Positions 5,713 through 14,418 of a stretch of DNA of 63,397 nucleotides are shown here, one piece after another. Source of the stretch: a virus. The notes beneath the pieces were generated by a model. That model did not search any database, had not been told where the DNA came from, and was given only the letters and a program-made list of their open reading frames with translations. Every line of letters starts with the position of its first letter. The stretch's first letter is position 1. Location: IMG/VR virus record IMGVR_UViG_3300036790_000296, positions 1 through 63,397 of that record; one strand, given 5' to 3'. A program made the translations under genes and the position numbers.

Positions 5713-6336
5713 ATGAGCGCAATTTTAACGGCCGATGTTGATAGTATCGCTATTCCGGTGTACCTTGCCGAAATTGCAGCACGCCTCGCTAACGAGGGTA
5801 TACCGGTTTCAGCTATCGCAAGGTCATTGGCACTCCCTGCCGAAGATATACGAGAAGCATTAGAAATGTCACTTGGCCAGGGTGTGATTGTGGAAATCCC
5901 TCCCGGTGACTGGCCGCCCACTGGAAAACGTGCTGATCGCCTCCCCCTGCATAATAATAATAATAATAATAAACCCACTGATACGGATACGCTGCTTGCT
6001 TGCCAGCGTGCATTCAAGCTTACCCGGCTTATGGCGGGGTTTCTGGTTGTGTTGTTGAAACGCGATGAAGTTGAAAAGAGCACATTCCATAACGTGATCG
6101 AGAACCAGCGCGCCACGCGCAGTACCCGCCCTAACGACCTTGAGACTACTGACCCCAAGATGGTGGATGTTATTATCTGCAAGCTGCGCGAACGCCTACG
6201 GCCATTCGGGCTTAAAATTGACACCATGTGGGGGCATGGATATTTTATGAGCATGGAGATGCGTATGAAGGCCCACGAAATGCTTAAGTCCACCCCACTT
6301 GGAGAGGAAGCACCGCATGACATCACCGCTCATTAG
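5713..6336 (+). CDS. Two-domain winged-helix transcription regulator
   Basis: 207 residues. The N-terminal part (about 15-65) reads as a helix-turn-helix (ARLANEGIPVSAIARSLAL, then a beta wing GVIVEIPPGDW). A linker of six Asn encoded by an AAT microsatellite follows. The C-terminal part (about 100-185) resembles the OmpR/PhoB winged helix: helix with DVIICKLRERLRPFG, then the wing IDTMWGHGYFM. Having two DNA-binding modules and no receiver domain is unusual. It is the best candidate regulator in the genome, perhaps of the TTACCG sites; that link is inference. Confidence 0.7.
   Translation: MSAILTADVDSIAIPVYLAEIAARLANEGIPVSAIARSLALPAEDIREALEMSLGQGVIVEIPPGDWPPTGKRADRLPLHNNNNNNKPTDTDTLLACQRAFKLTRLMAGFLVVLLKRDEVEKSTFHNVIENQRATRSTRPNDLETTDPKMVDVIICKLRERLRPFGLKIDTMWGHGYFMSMEMRMKAHEMLKSTPLGEEAPHDITAH
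5951..5973. repeat. AAT trinucleotide microsatellite
   Basis: About seven AAT units in frame in the regulator gene, encoding the Asn linker between its two DNA-binding domains. Copy-number change would alter linker length without a frameshift. Confidence 0.9.
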
Positions 6337-6682
6337 AGAGGACGTTATTAAAAATACGCTGTCGTTGCCGGTGGTTACGGAGCATATTGACCAGTTAAAC
6401 ATGGCAAATATGCTAGCTATTCTTGACGGGTACGACCGGAAATTGCTGCGCGACGAGTTTTCTAAAATTCTCAGTACGGGGTTTCAGTTTTTCGACGCAT
6501 CGGCACGGCTCGATCTTATTTTTAGCCTTAAGAAACTGTTTGAAGCTGAAGCGCCACAACAGAAATTATTAGATGAAGCTGCGGTAGGATTAACCCAACG
6601 TGCCGACCATTGGCGTAAACGTCTGTATGAGATCATGGAGGTAGTGTCACAATGTCCGGGGGACCAGGACACTATTAATTAG
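6317..6682 (+). CDS. Hypothetical protein downstream of the regulator
   Basis: 121 residues from ATG at 6317 (GAGG site), overlapping the regulator's end by 20 nt, which suggests coupling. Entirely helical in appearance (IDQLNMANMLAILDGYDRKLL, DHWRKRLYEIMEVV); no recognised domain. It may be a partner or antagonist of the regulator, judged only from the overlap. Confidence 0.7.
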   Translation: MTSPLIREDVIKNTLSLPVVTEHIDQLNMANMLAILDGYDRKLLRDEFSKILSTGFQFFDASARLDLIFSLKKLFEAEAPQQKLLDEAAVGLTQRADHWRKRLYEIMEVVSQCPGDQDTIN

Positions 6683-6783
6683 GGTATACTCATATAAGGT
6701 GACTTGAGTGGCTGCTCGATACTTGACGGTGGACAAGGTAGGGTGGTGGGATTGTGACCACAATAGACTTGAGCAGGGGCGCT

Positions 6784-7203
6784 ATGAACGCGTCTGTAAG
6801 GCCGATGGAAAATAACGGGCTGTCATATTGGGCACAGTATTTTTTTGCTGTAGGTGGTACAATTGGCACCCTTACGGGTATTTTATCCCCAATAATTGGC
6901 TTTTGTGCAGGTGTTTTAATTGTTATTTGGACCCTGGTTCAACTTTCAGAAAGTCGCACCGTACGAAACACAATACAAGCCAGGCGACTGAAAAAACTTG
7001 TAAAGTTGCGCGCCAAAGCTGTTGCGTTGGAGTTGACCATGCGCAATAACAGTACGGGATTGCGTGGTTTGCACCGTGCCAATGCGGTGCATCTTGCGGC
7101 TGAACAGGCTTCAACAGACCTTACAAAGTCTGATTTGGTAGCCGAGGAAGCTGAGAAAACGCGCAGCGCGCTTGAAAAGAGCCTTGCTAATCTAAAAGAT
7201 TAA
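6784..7203 (+). CDS. Membrane protein with cytoplasmic coiled tail
   Basis: 139 residues from ATG at 6784 (purine-rich site); a GTG at 6754 would add ten. Hydrophobic region about 13-50 can form one long or two short membrane spans (VGGTIGTLTGILSPIIGF, AGVLIVIWTLVQL). The remainder is a charged helical tail (AKAVALELTMRNN, AEEAEKTRSALEKSL). It ends 5 bp from the convergent TerL gene. A holin-like or early membrane role is possible; a more typical holin is at 31036. Confidence 0.65.
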   Translation: MNASVRPMENNGLSYWAQYFFAVGGTIGTLTGILSPIIGFCAGVLIVIWTLVQLSESRTVRNTIQARRLKKLVKLRAKAVALELTMRNNSTGLRGLHRANAVHLAAEQASTDLTKSDLVAEEAEKTRSALEKSLANLKD

Positions 7204-7208
7204 AGTAT

Positions 7209-8666
7209 TCAGGTCCAGCCCCCCGCACCCACTTTTGGTTTATTCGTCCGGTTTGGCGCGCGTAAGCGCTTGCCGATGAAATCCATCATCCCACCATGCA
7301 CAATTAGCGCTGCGTATTGGAGACAGTCCGCGACGTGCGAGAAGCCTTCCTTGTCGTTTTTTTCCGGCTTAGGTTTAAGACCGCCTTGCTTGGTTTTAGC
7401 GAAGCGATAACCTCCTGACATAGCGCGGCAGAGCATTGGGCAGCCAGCACGGTTTATAAGGAGAGTAGGTCCACCGTTTGTTTGCCGAGTCAATAAGGCT
7501 TCAACTGCTCTAAGCCTTGGATCAATGTCGTTTGTAGGCGCCGGAAACGCCGGTAGGCCAAGTCGTTTGAGCGCATCAAAGCAGCTTTCTTCAGCAACGC
7601 TGCCTTTTGCCACACCAGCAGGGTCGCCAACGACGGCGATTTTAAATCCGAGGTATTTTTCTGACAGGAGTTTTGGTTTGAGCGATTGCTGGACATGCTT
7701 TTCAAGTCCTGTGTTGGTGCCTGCTACTTCTTCGTGAACCAGTAACCGCCCCATGTGATCGGGTTGGCATATAAGCGACCACGGGTTACGCCCAAAATCC
7801 TGGGCGACGAGTACAGGGTATCCGGGTATAAGGCTTGTTTCGTCTACAATGTGGAAGTTGGAGCGGAATGATTGTTTGAATACAGCCATGCCGGATGGGT
7901 CGTCCCCATATTCGGCTTTGACGTACCGGCGTACCCAATCGCTGTCTTCCCCGTACATTTCGACAAATCGTTCATAATACTTTCTTCCCTGTGCTATCCG
8001 AACCGGGTGGTTCAGCGGAAGTTTCATTGTGGCTTCGGTTTGCACCAAATAGTTCAAGTTTTCGGCGTTCGGCGAGAGCCCTGAAGGTTGGATAAATTTC
8101 TGCCAGTTCGGCGGGAGATTTTCCAGGAATTGGTGCCATGGGGTCATCTCCGTCGGCATATTCGTGTCCGCAATCATACCATGCCATGTTGGCGCACCAC
8201 GCTTCCCACTTGGATATCTCCCTAACCGTCCAGAGATAGGCCCAATCACGTCCAAGTCCATCTCGATACACTCCGACAGCCACGCACCCGTCAATTGCAT
8301 AGATAGTAACCGAGCTTGATCCGCTGCGTCTTCTAACGGGATGAACACCCATTCGGACACCACATTATTGAAGTTAATGTGAAACGTGTTTTCCGATACT
8401 TTCCACTGCCCAAGTCCCGATAGCCACGACTCACAGTCTTTGAGAACCGTGTCTTTAAGTTGCTTCAGTGTTTGCCTTACAATAGCAAAGCGCGTGTAAC
8501 GGAAGCCATCTAGCGCCGATGTCTGCATGAGCGAGCGGCGCAGTAGCTCAATTACAGCGCTTGTGGTTTTCCCCGACCCAACCGGACCGCCTATAATCCG
8601 TCCGAAGGCTTCCGACTTCATAAAGGCGGCGCAGGTTGGCGGTGCTTCGTAGGCTAAGTCAGCCAT
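7209..8666 (-). CDS. terL: Terminase large subunit
   Basis: 485 residues, normal length. Motor domain: Walker A GGPVGSGKT at 26-34, Walker B-like AWLSECIE at 128-135 with the catalytic Glu. C-terminal RNase H-like nuclease: VLVAQDFGRNP gives the first Asp, AVVGDPAG the second and HVADCLQYAAL the last. It drives DNA packaging into the prohead and cuts the concatemer. It is the last gene of the leftward packaging island, opposite in direction to the portal it docks to. Confidence 0.92.
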   Translation of the reverse strand: MADLAYEAPPTCAAFMKSEAFGRIIGGPVGSGKTTSAVIELLRRSLMQTSALDGFRYTRFAIVRQTLKQLKDTVLKDCESWLSGLGQWKVSENTFHINFNNVVSEWVFIPLEDAADQARLLSMQLTGAWLSECIEMDLDVIGPISGRLGRYPSGKRGAPTWHGMIADTNMPTEMTPWHQFLENLPPNWQKFIQPSGLSPNAENLNYLVQTEATMKLPLNHPVRIAQGRKYYERFVEMYGEDSDWVRRYVKAEYGDDPSGMAVFKQSFRSNFHIVDETSLIPGYPVLVAQDFGRNPWSLICQPDHMGRLLVHEEVAGTNTGLEKHVQQSLKPKLLSEKYLGFKIAVVGDPAGVAKGSVAEESCFDALKRLGLPAFPAPTNDIDPRLRAVEALLTRQTNGGPTLLINRAGCPMLCRAMSGGYRFAKTKQGGLKPKPEKNDKEGFSHVADCLQYAALIVHGGMMDFIGKRLRAPNRTNKPKVGAGGWT

Positions 8667-8686
8667 GTTTCACCAAATATCCTTTG

Positions 8687-9793
8687 TTATTCTTGCCACC
8701 CTACCCACACTTTTTCGCCAGGCGCGACTTTTTTCTTTTCGAGGTAGACTTGCCAGTGGGCTGTGATGCCGTGTTCGGGGTGGGAGAACCAGAGCGCTTG
8801 GGAAGGACGGCTGTAGGGGGCACGTAGAGCCAGCCTTGCGAAGTCGTTATACCCAATGAGCGCGTTATTGACGATAACACCTGGGAACGTGAGATATTGG
8901 TGCCAATGTCCCATGATAATCGTATCGAAGTCCCGCCCGATTTGCGCTTCACTACGGCCAACCTTAATGGCTCCCCGCATAATGGGACCCATTGCGCCGA
9001 TGATGCCATCACCACCTTTAACGCCGAGAGCGTCCCCATGGGTGAGAAGATATCTATGTCTAAATACGGAGAAGTAGGCATCGGTTTCTCCCGGAATGAG
9101 GAATTGCACATTACGTGATGCACGAAAGTAGCGCTCTAGGTTGCAGTATATATTCCACTCGTGGGATGTGTAAACCCGTTGTTTCATGCGGGGTTTTTTA
9201 GTGGAGCGTCCGTGGTTTCCGACAACACACGGTACAAACAGTTTACCAAATTTGGTTGCCATCTGGTCCAGTGCTGCGCCTATGATATCAGTTAGGTCGT
9301 TAATGGCTTGTTGCGGTGTTCTGTCATTTGTGGCAACAAGTTCGTCGTGTATATCACCCGTAATCATATCGCCGCCTAAACACACTACGGCACCAGGGTA
9401 TGCTATACGTGAGGACCCCATATGGTTGTACGCCAAATCAATCGTAGAGTTCACTAGCTTCTTGACGCGCGCTTTTGCTATTTTGTGGTTGAACTCGTTC
9501 ACGCCAGCCACTTCGTCAGGGTCAATAACTTCACCATAGTGCCAATCCGACCATATTGTCATTGGGCACCCCCTTTGCCCATTGCTGCCGCCTGCGCCGT
9601 TAAGCCATTTGGGTGGTTCGGGTGTACGCGCCGCTAGCCCATATATGCCGGTTCGGATGGTTTCCGCTGTATCGTTTTCACGGCGTATTTGTTCTACGGT
9701 GCGCTTGTAACTAGTTAACTGAGCATTTTGTTTGCGAATAATTTCTGCGGCGTCAAAAAGTCTGTCGGCATCAGTTTTTAGATGTACGGGCAT
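8687..9793 (-). CDS. Calcineurin-like metallophosphoesterase
   Basis: 368 residues. Metal-binding motifs in the canonical order: SDWHYGE (D-x-H), LGGDMITG (GD), VVGNHGR (GNH), LTHGD and MGHWHQY (GHxH). The N-terminal 50 residues form a coiled region. Related enzymes hydrolyse phosphodiesters or phosphomonoesters. Its place between the putative small and large terminase genes suggests action on DNA ends during packaging, which is inference. ATG at 9793 has GGAG 8 nt upstream, inside the overlapping repeat-peptide gene. Confidence 0.85.
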   Translation of the reverse strand: MPVHLKTDADRLFDAAEIIRKQNAQLTSYKRTVEQIRRENDTAETIRTGIYGLAARTPEPPKWLNGAGGSNGQRGCPMTIWSDWHYGEVIDPDEVAGVNEFNHKIAKARVKKLVNSTIDLAYNHMGSSRIAYPGAVVCLGGDMITGDIHDELVATNDRTPQQAINDLTDIIGAALDQMATKFGKLFVPCVVGNHGRSTKKPRMKQRVYTSHEWNIYCNLERYFRASRNVQFLIPGETDAYFSVFRHRYLLTHGDALGVKGGDGIIGAMGPIMRGAIKVGRSEAQIGRDFDTIIMGHWHQYLTFPGVIVNNALIGYNDFARLALRAPYSRPSQALWFSHPEHGITAHWQVYLEKKKVAPGEKVWVGWQE

Positions 9794-10007
9794 TTGTGTA
9801 TCTCCGTTTTCGTAAAATAGTTTTTATGGAATGGCTGTCGCGCCGCTCGCTTTCTTTTCCAAGCGGCGATTTTTTATACCTACTATTTGCTTGCGCCCGC
9901 GCTAAGGAGTGGTTGTACCGGTATATTCTTTGCTGGTCCTTCGGGGAATGGTCGTATCGGTATTTCCGTTGTTTCCCTTTCGGAGAATGGTTGTATTTCC
10001 ACAGCAC
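9771..10007 (-). CDS. Overlapping basic 13-residue-repeat peptide
   Basis: 78 residues if GTG at 10007 is used. Nearly the whole chain is five or six 13-residue units of the type RYxHSPKGKxRxx (RYDHSPKDQQRIY, RYNHSLARAQANS, RYKKSPLGKESER). Very basic, so nucleic-acid binding is likely. The 3' half fills the 89-bp gap before the phosphoesterase gene and overlaps its start by 23 nt. The 5' half lies in a different frame of the 3' end of gene 9883..10539. The open frame reaches back to 10238, so the exact start is uncertain. Confidence 0.55.
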   Translation of the reverse strand: MLWKYNHSPKGKQRKYRYDHSPKDQQRIYRYNHSLARAQANSRYKKSPLGKESERRDSHSIKTILRKRRYTNARTSKN

Positions 10008-10539
10008 CCTCAATCGTCTTTCCCGAGCCGACAGTTTCGGTAAACTGCTGTTTGTCGGCCCCGAGATTGATTGTGATGGTGAATTTTTCTCCCGGTAATG
10101 CGCTTCTGGTGTCTTCTCCAATGCCCGCAAGCTTGGTGAACATGGTGGCAGCCTGGACGACTGCGGGGAGGGCTTCTTTTTCACTTCGCATCCTTTTTCC
10201 GAGGATAACAAGACTATCTTCCAGAATTGCGGCCGCACCTAGTTTTATGCGTTGCGGTATAGAAAGAGCACTATTCCACTCGATAGTCGAGGCGTCAAGT
10301 GCTTTCTTGAAAAATACATTGGGTAAAACGTGTTCACGGTATTGGTCTTCGGTCATTCCAAACGCGCCTACCACTTCCGCAAGCGGGCGATAGTTACGCG
10401 CAATTTCACCTGCCAGCTTTGCCAGTTCAGAAGCCGTTAAAGAGGCAGGGGCTTTTGTTATGATCGCGGGCGGCGCTACGATTGGGGGTGGCATTACCGT
10501 CGCGGTAACAAGACCGGTTTCAACACGTTCATCGTCCAT
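9883..10539 (-). CDS. Putative terminase small subunit / packaging protein
   Basis: 218 residues; ATG at 10539. Helical core about 30-130 (LTASELAKLAGEIARNYRPL, AEVVGAFGMTEDQYREHVLP) reads as a helix-turn-helix followed by an oligomerisation region, as in small terminases. The C-terminal 38 residues are made of 13-residue units (EIQPFSERETTE, IPIRPFPEGPAKN) that share their DNA with the overlapping basic repeat peptide. Assignment rests on position upstream of TerL and on the fold impression, so moderate confidence. Confidence 0.6.
   Translation of the reverse strand: MDDERVETGLVTATVMPPPIVAPPAIITKAPASLTASELAKLAGEIARNYRPLAEVVGAFGMTEDQYREHVLPNVFFKKALDASTIEWNSALSIPQRIKLGAAAILEDSLVILGKRMRSEKEALPAVVQAATMFTKLAGIGEDTRSALPGEKFTITINLGADKQQFTETVGSGKTIEGAVEIQPFSERETTEIPIRPFPEGPAKNIPVQPLLSAGASK
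9890..10003. repeat. 39-bp imperfect tandem repeats read in two frames
   Basis: About three units of 39 bp. In one frame they give 13-residue Pro/Glu-rich units at the end of the putative small terminase; in the other they give 13-residue basic units. Units continue in the basic frame alone down to about 9795. Confidence 0.65.
10494..10508. repeat. Dispersed palindrome TTACCG-TCG-CGGTAA
   Basis: Exact copy, 3-nt spacer, in codons 11-15 of gene 9883..10539. Confidence 0.9.
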
Positions 10540-10635
10540 GGAAAATCCTTATCACAGGTTGCATTGCATTGCAAGCGTTAATGTATTGCTAATTGGTAGC
10601 CGGTATCGTGTGGGTTTCATGGGCGGATTACCAGA

Positions 10636-12942
10636 ATGAGCGATATGGGTCTTGGCCAGAGTGGGGTGATGCAAGTTATTCCCCCAGCGCAACTGGAGGC
10701 GCAGCTATCTCAGGCCGCTACCGATAAAGCAACTGCGGCCCAAGCCCCCCAACAAGATGTACAACAGCTTTCATCTTATATCCGGGGCCAATTTGAAATT
10801 TTTCGGAACCATCGTAACACGCAGGCCGGATGGTCCGACAGACTTCTTATAGCGCTTCGCTCGTTCAACGGGCAGTATCCCGCCGATAAACTCCAAGAAA
10901 TACGTAAATTTGGCGGCAGTGAAGTATATGCACGCCTTAGTGCTCAAAAATGTCGCGCCGCCAGTTCTCTCCTGCGCGACATCTATCTAGGCCAGGACCG
11001 GCCTTGGGCTATTCGGGCTTCCACAAACCCGACTATTCCGCCCGAAATATTGAACAGCATCAAGCAGTTGATGCAGCAGGAAACGCAGCAAGTTACGCAA
11101 CATAAGGGTACGCCCCCGAACCCTAATGACGTACAAACACGGCAAACGGCGCTTATGGAGTCCGCGTCCGATGCCGCCAAAAAGAAAGCCGCCCAACAGG
11201 CACGCGACAGCGAAGATAAAATTGAAGATATGCTACGGGAAGGGGGGTTCTACCATGCAGTGGCTGAGTTTCTTGTTGATCTTCCTGTTTTCCCCTTCGC
11301 CATCATTAAGGGACCGGTTGTCAAAGTCATGCCGGAAGTCACGTGGCCACCGGGCGGCGGCCAGCCGGTAATTAAACAGGTGCCGAAACTTACTTGGTGC
11401 CGCGTATCGCCATTTGATTTGTGGTTTACTCCCGGCGTGGCGGATATTGAAAATGCCAATGTTATAGAAAAATTGCGCATTACGCGGGCTGAATTGAACG
11501 ATTTGCTTGATTTACCTGGATATGACCAGGATGAAATACGGGCTGTGCTTGACGAATTCGGCCGGGGCGGCTTGTACGACAATTGGGACACTACCGACGC
11601 CGAGCGCGCCGTCTTGGAGAGCCGGGAAAATCCGGCTTGGAACCGTTCGGCGATGATTTCGATGATGGAGTTTAACGGAAATGTCCAGGGCAGGGTGCTC
11701 CAGGACTATGGGTTAGCGGTTCCAGATGAACTTCGCGATTATAACGTCCAGGTTTGGTGCATTGGAAGCCACGTTATCAAAGCGCACCTTTCGCCGTCGC
11801 CCCGGCAGCGCCATCCATATTTCATTACGTCTTTCGAAAAGGTGCCAGGAACACCCGTTGGTAATGGGTTGACTGATCTGCTGGCTGATTTGCAAGAAGT
11901 TTCTAACGCCACTTTGCGTAGTCTTGTCAATAACTTAAGCATATCATCCGGCCCACAGGTGGTTGTGAACGATGATCGTCTATCCCCCGAGGAAACCGGA
12001 GAGGACTTGTACCCGTGGAAACGATGGCACGTACGGAACGACCCGGTATCGAACAATGCGCAAGAGCCTGTCAGTTTCTTCATGCCTACCTCCAATTCTC
12101 AGGCTCTAATTGCGGTCTTCCAGCAATTTGTTTCTATCGCGGACGACGTATCAGCGATCCCCAAATACGTTGGTGGGCAAGCTGGGGCCGGGGGTGCTGG
12201 GCGCACTGCCAGCGGGCTCGCTATGCTGATGGGCAACGCCTCGAAAATCTTGCAAACCGTCTCGGCAAATATCGACCGTGACGTATTCGAGCCAGCCCTT
12301 TTGCAGCTTGCAGACTTGATTATGCTTACGGACACGACCGGACTGCTTACTGGCGAGGAAAAAATAAGTGTGCAGGGCGTCGATGTGGCAATCCAGCGCG
12401 AGACTTTGCGCCAGCGCCAGATTGAGTTCTTGCAAGCCACTATGAACCCCACCGATCAGAAGATTATCGGGCTCAAGGGGCGTGCTGCTATGCTTCGTTC
12501 TGTGTCAACCACTATCGGTATGACCGGTGAGGAAATTGTGCCGCCCGAGGATCAGATTGACCAGATGGTGGCACAGGAAAAACAACAGCAGGCCAGCGGT
12601 GGCCCGGCTATACAGCAAAGAGTGGAAACAGGTGTACAAAAAGGCGTAGAAGCCGGTGTTCAGCGTATTGCTACGGAGTTGACAGCGGGCGTGCTTGCTG
12701 CTAGGGGTGGGATGCCTGAAGGACCGCCTGTGCACATTGGAACACCGGAAAGCGGCCAGCCAACTACGAATAACCCTGCTATGGACCTAGGACCACAAGG
12801 TGATCCCGCCCGCGCCGCGCGAATAGGCCAGGGTACTAAACAGGGTCCTCTTGTGGGGGGCGGTATGGCCCCTAATTCTGCAAACCTTGTAGGCCCAACC
12901 CCGGGGCCGGGTGCGCACCCTATCTCGCCGGGTGTCGGATAG
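10636..12942 (+). CDS. Portal protein
   Basis: 768 residues, a large podovirus-type portal. N-terminal tail (1-60) of Gln/Ala-rich sequence; core with WSDRLLIALRSFNGQYP, then a stem region; residues about 440-560 carry YPWKRWHVRNDP and FVSIADDVSAIPKYVGG, typical of large portals; C-terminal barrel of coiled helix (EKQQQASGGPAIQQRV) and a Gly/Pro-rich end. It forms the dodecameric DNA channel at one vertex. First gene of the rightward late region and opposite in strand to its terminase partner. Confidence 0.85.
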   Translation: MSDMGLGQSGVMQVIPPAQLEAQLSQAATDKATAAQAPQQDVQQLSSYIRGQFEIFRNHRNTQAGWSDRLLIALRSFNGQYPADKLQEIRKFGGSEVYARLSAQKCRAASSLLRDIYLGQDRPWAIRASTNPTIPPEILNSIKQLMQQETQQVTQHKGTPPNPNDVQTRQTALMESASDAAKKKAAQQARDSEDKIEDMLREGGFYHAVAEFLVDLPVFPFAIIKGPVVKVMPEVTWPPGGGQPVIKQVPKLTWCRVSPFDLWFTPGVADIENANVIEKLRITRAELNDLLDLPGYDQDEIRAVLDEFGRGGLYDNWDTTDAERAVLESRENPAWNRSAMISMMEFNGNVQGRVLQDYGLAVPDELRDYNVQVWCIGSHVIKAHLSPSPRQRHPYFITSFEKVPGTPVGNGLTDLLADLQEVSNATLRSLVNNLSISSGPQVVVNDDRLSPEETGEDLYPWKRWHVRNDPVSNNAQEPVSFFMPTSNSQALIAVFQQFVSIADDVSAIPKYVGGQAGAGGAGRTASGLAMLMGNASKILQTVSANIDRDVFEPALLQLADLIMLTDTTGLLTGEEKISVQGVDVAIQRETLRQRQIEFLQATMNPTDQKIIGLKGRAAMLRSVSTTIGMTGEEIVPPEDQIDQMVAQEKQQQASGGPAIQQRVETGVQKGVEAGVQRIATELTAGVLAARGGMPEGPPVHIGTPESGQPTTNNPAMDLGPQGDPARAARIGQGTKQGPLVGGGMAPNSANLVGPTPGPGAHPISPGVG

Positions 12943-12945
12943 TTC

Positions 12946-13749
12946 ATGCTTGATTTTCACTTTATTTCCGGCCTGCCAAGGTCAGGGTCTACATTGCTTG
13001 CGTCTATTTTGCGCCAAAATCCTGCCTATACGGCGTCTATTCAAACTCCTATTGCGGCCATTATTGTGGCCTTACTGCCTGAATTGTCACGCACAAACGA
13101 GAGCGCGATATTTTTTACAGACGAACAACGTTTGCGGATATTAAGAGGCTTATTCTCTGCATATTACGCGGAGAATACGGTTGATGTAGTGTTCGATAAC
13201 AACCGCAAATGGTGCGCACATATTGCGCTGTTAGCAGATTTATTTCCGCAGTCCAAAGTTATATGCTGTGTCCGCCCCGCGTCTGGAATTGTGGATAGTA
13301 TAGAGCGGCTAGTCCGAAACAATCCGACAAGAATTAGCCCCATATATGGATCACAGTCCAATACTACGGTCTATAACCGGGTGCAAACCTATATGGCTCC
13401 TGATGGTGTGGTGGGGTATTCCTGGAATGCATTGCGTGATGCGTTTTACGGGGAGCACAAAGACCGCCTTGTTATTGTGCGCTACGATGATTTAGCAAGA
13501 TTTCCAGGAAAAGTCATTGAGACAGTTTCCAAAGAACTCGGATTGGCCCCGTTTCCGTATAAATTTAACGCCATAGAACCCATCCCTGGTACGGACGCTT
13601 TTGACGCCGCCCTTGACCTGCCTGGATTGCATGATTTGAAGCCTGAAGTGAAATACGAACCGCGCACTACCATACTGCCCCCTGATATTTTTAATAGCCT
13701 GCCGAAACCATTTTGGAACGTTAATAGAGCCGCAACTAATCCAAGGTAG
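12946..13749 (+). CDS. Sulfotransferase
   Basis: 267 residues. The PAPS-binding 5' loop GLPRSGSTLL is at 9-18; the 3' phosphate region is CCVRPASGIVDSIERLV; later IVRYDDLARFPGKVIETV matches the conserved sulfotransferase helix. Such enzymes move sulfate from PAPS to a hydroxyl of sugar, Tyr or small molecule. Placed 3 bp after the portal gene and before collagen-like and glycosyltransferase genes, it probably sulfates a virion glycan or fibre residue (inference). Confidence 0.85.
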   Translation: MLDFHFISGLPRSGSTLLASILRQNPAYTASIQTPIAAIIVALLPELSRTNESAIFFTDEQRLRILRGLFSAYYAENTVDVVFDNNRKWCAHIALLADLFPQSKVICCVRPASGIVDSIERLVRNNPTRISPIYGSQSNTTVYNRVQTYMAPDGVVGYSWNALRDAFYGEHKDRLVIVRYDDLARFPGKVIETVSKELGLAPFPYKFNAIEPIPGTDAFDAALDLPGLHDLKPEVKYEPRTTILPPDIFNSLPKPFWNVNRAATNPR

Positions 13750-13782
13750 GGTCATTTGAACACTTTTTAAGGGCTAATCCTC

Positions 13783-14418
13783 ATGGCTGGCGCTACTGGC
13801 ATTTTGTCCGCACCGCAGGGCGATTACGACCGAAATATTGTTGGGTTTGTTCTTGAACAAGTTGTCGCCTCTGTAAACGCAGGTATTTTACTTGGTGGTA
13901 CTGGTCCTACCGGTGCAAATATTGGCGGGAATACTGGACCTACTGGGCCTACCGGTTCTACCGGTACTGGTCCTGCTGGTCCTGCTGGCCCCGCCGCGCC
14001 ACAAGGTCCTACTGGTCCCGTAGGCTCGAATACCGGCCCGCAAGGCGGACCTGGTTATCGAGGCGCAACCGGTCCCGCTGGTCTAACGGGAAATACAGGT
14101 ATTACTGGAAACCAAGGCCCGGCTGGTGCTGCTGGCGCGATTGGCCCGGCTGGTGGTGGCACTGGACAAACTGGTGCTACTGGTAGCGTTACAGGCCCGG
14201 CTGGTGCTGTAGGCGCAACTGGTCCTACCGGAGCTACGGGCGCAACTGGTCCTACCGGGCATACTGGATACGGCGGGTTGAAGGGACCTTCGGGCGCGAC
14301 TGGGCCTACCGGAAACTTTAATACATTGTTTATTGCGCCGCTCTCTAGCCCGGGTGTAACCGGACAGGTGTGGAACAAGAACGGCGTGCTCACGATTTCA
14401 GCGGGACCAAACACATGA
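13783..14418 (+). CDS. Collagen-like virion protein 1
   Basis: 211 residues. Unique N-terminal 35 residues ([22 protein letters not shown], helical, likely attachment or trimer seed). Then about 135 residues of Gly-X-Y with frequent GPTG and GATG triplets, then a C-terminal beta cap ([18 protein letters not shown]). Expected to be a trimeric rod. The caps of proteins 1 and 2 are clearly related. Thr in Y positions offers many hydroxyls for glycosylation by the neighbouring enzymes. Confidence 0.85.
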   Translation: MAGATGILSAPQGDYDRNIVGFVLEQVVASVNAGILLGGTGPTGANIGGNTGPTGPTGSTGTGPAGPAGPAAPQGPTGPVGSNTGPQGGPGYRGATGPAGLTGNTGITGNQGPAGAAGAIGPAGGGTGQTGATGSVTGPAGAVGATGPTGATGATGPTGHTGYGGLKGPSGATGPTGNFNTLFIAPLSSPGVTGQVWNKNGVLTISAGPNT

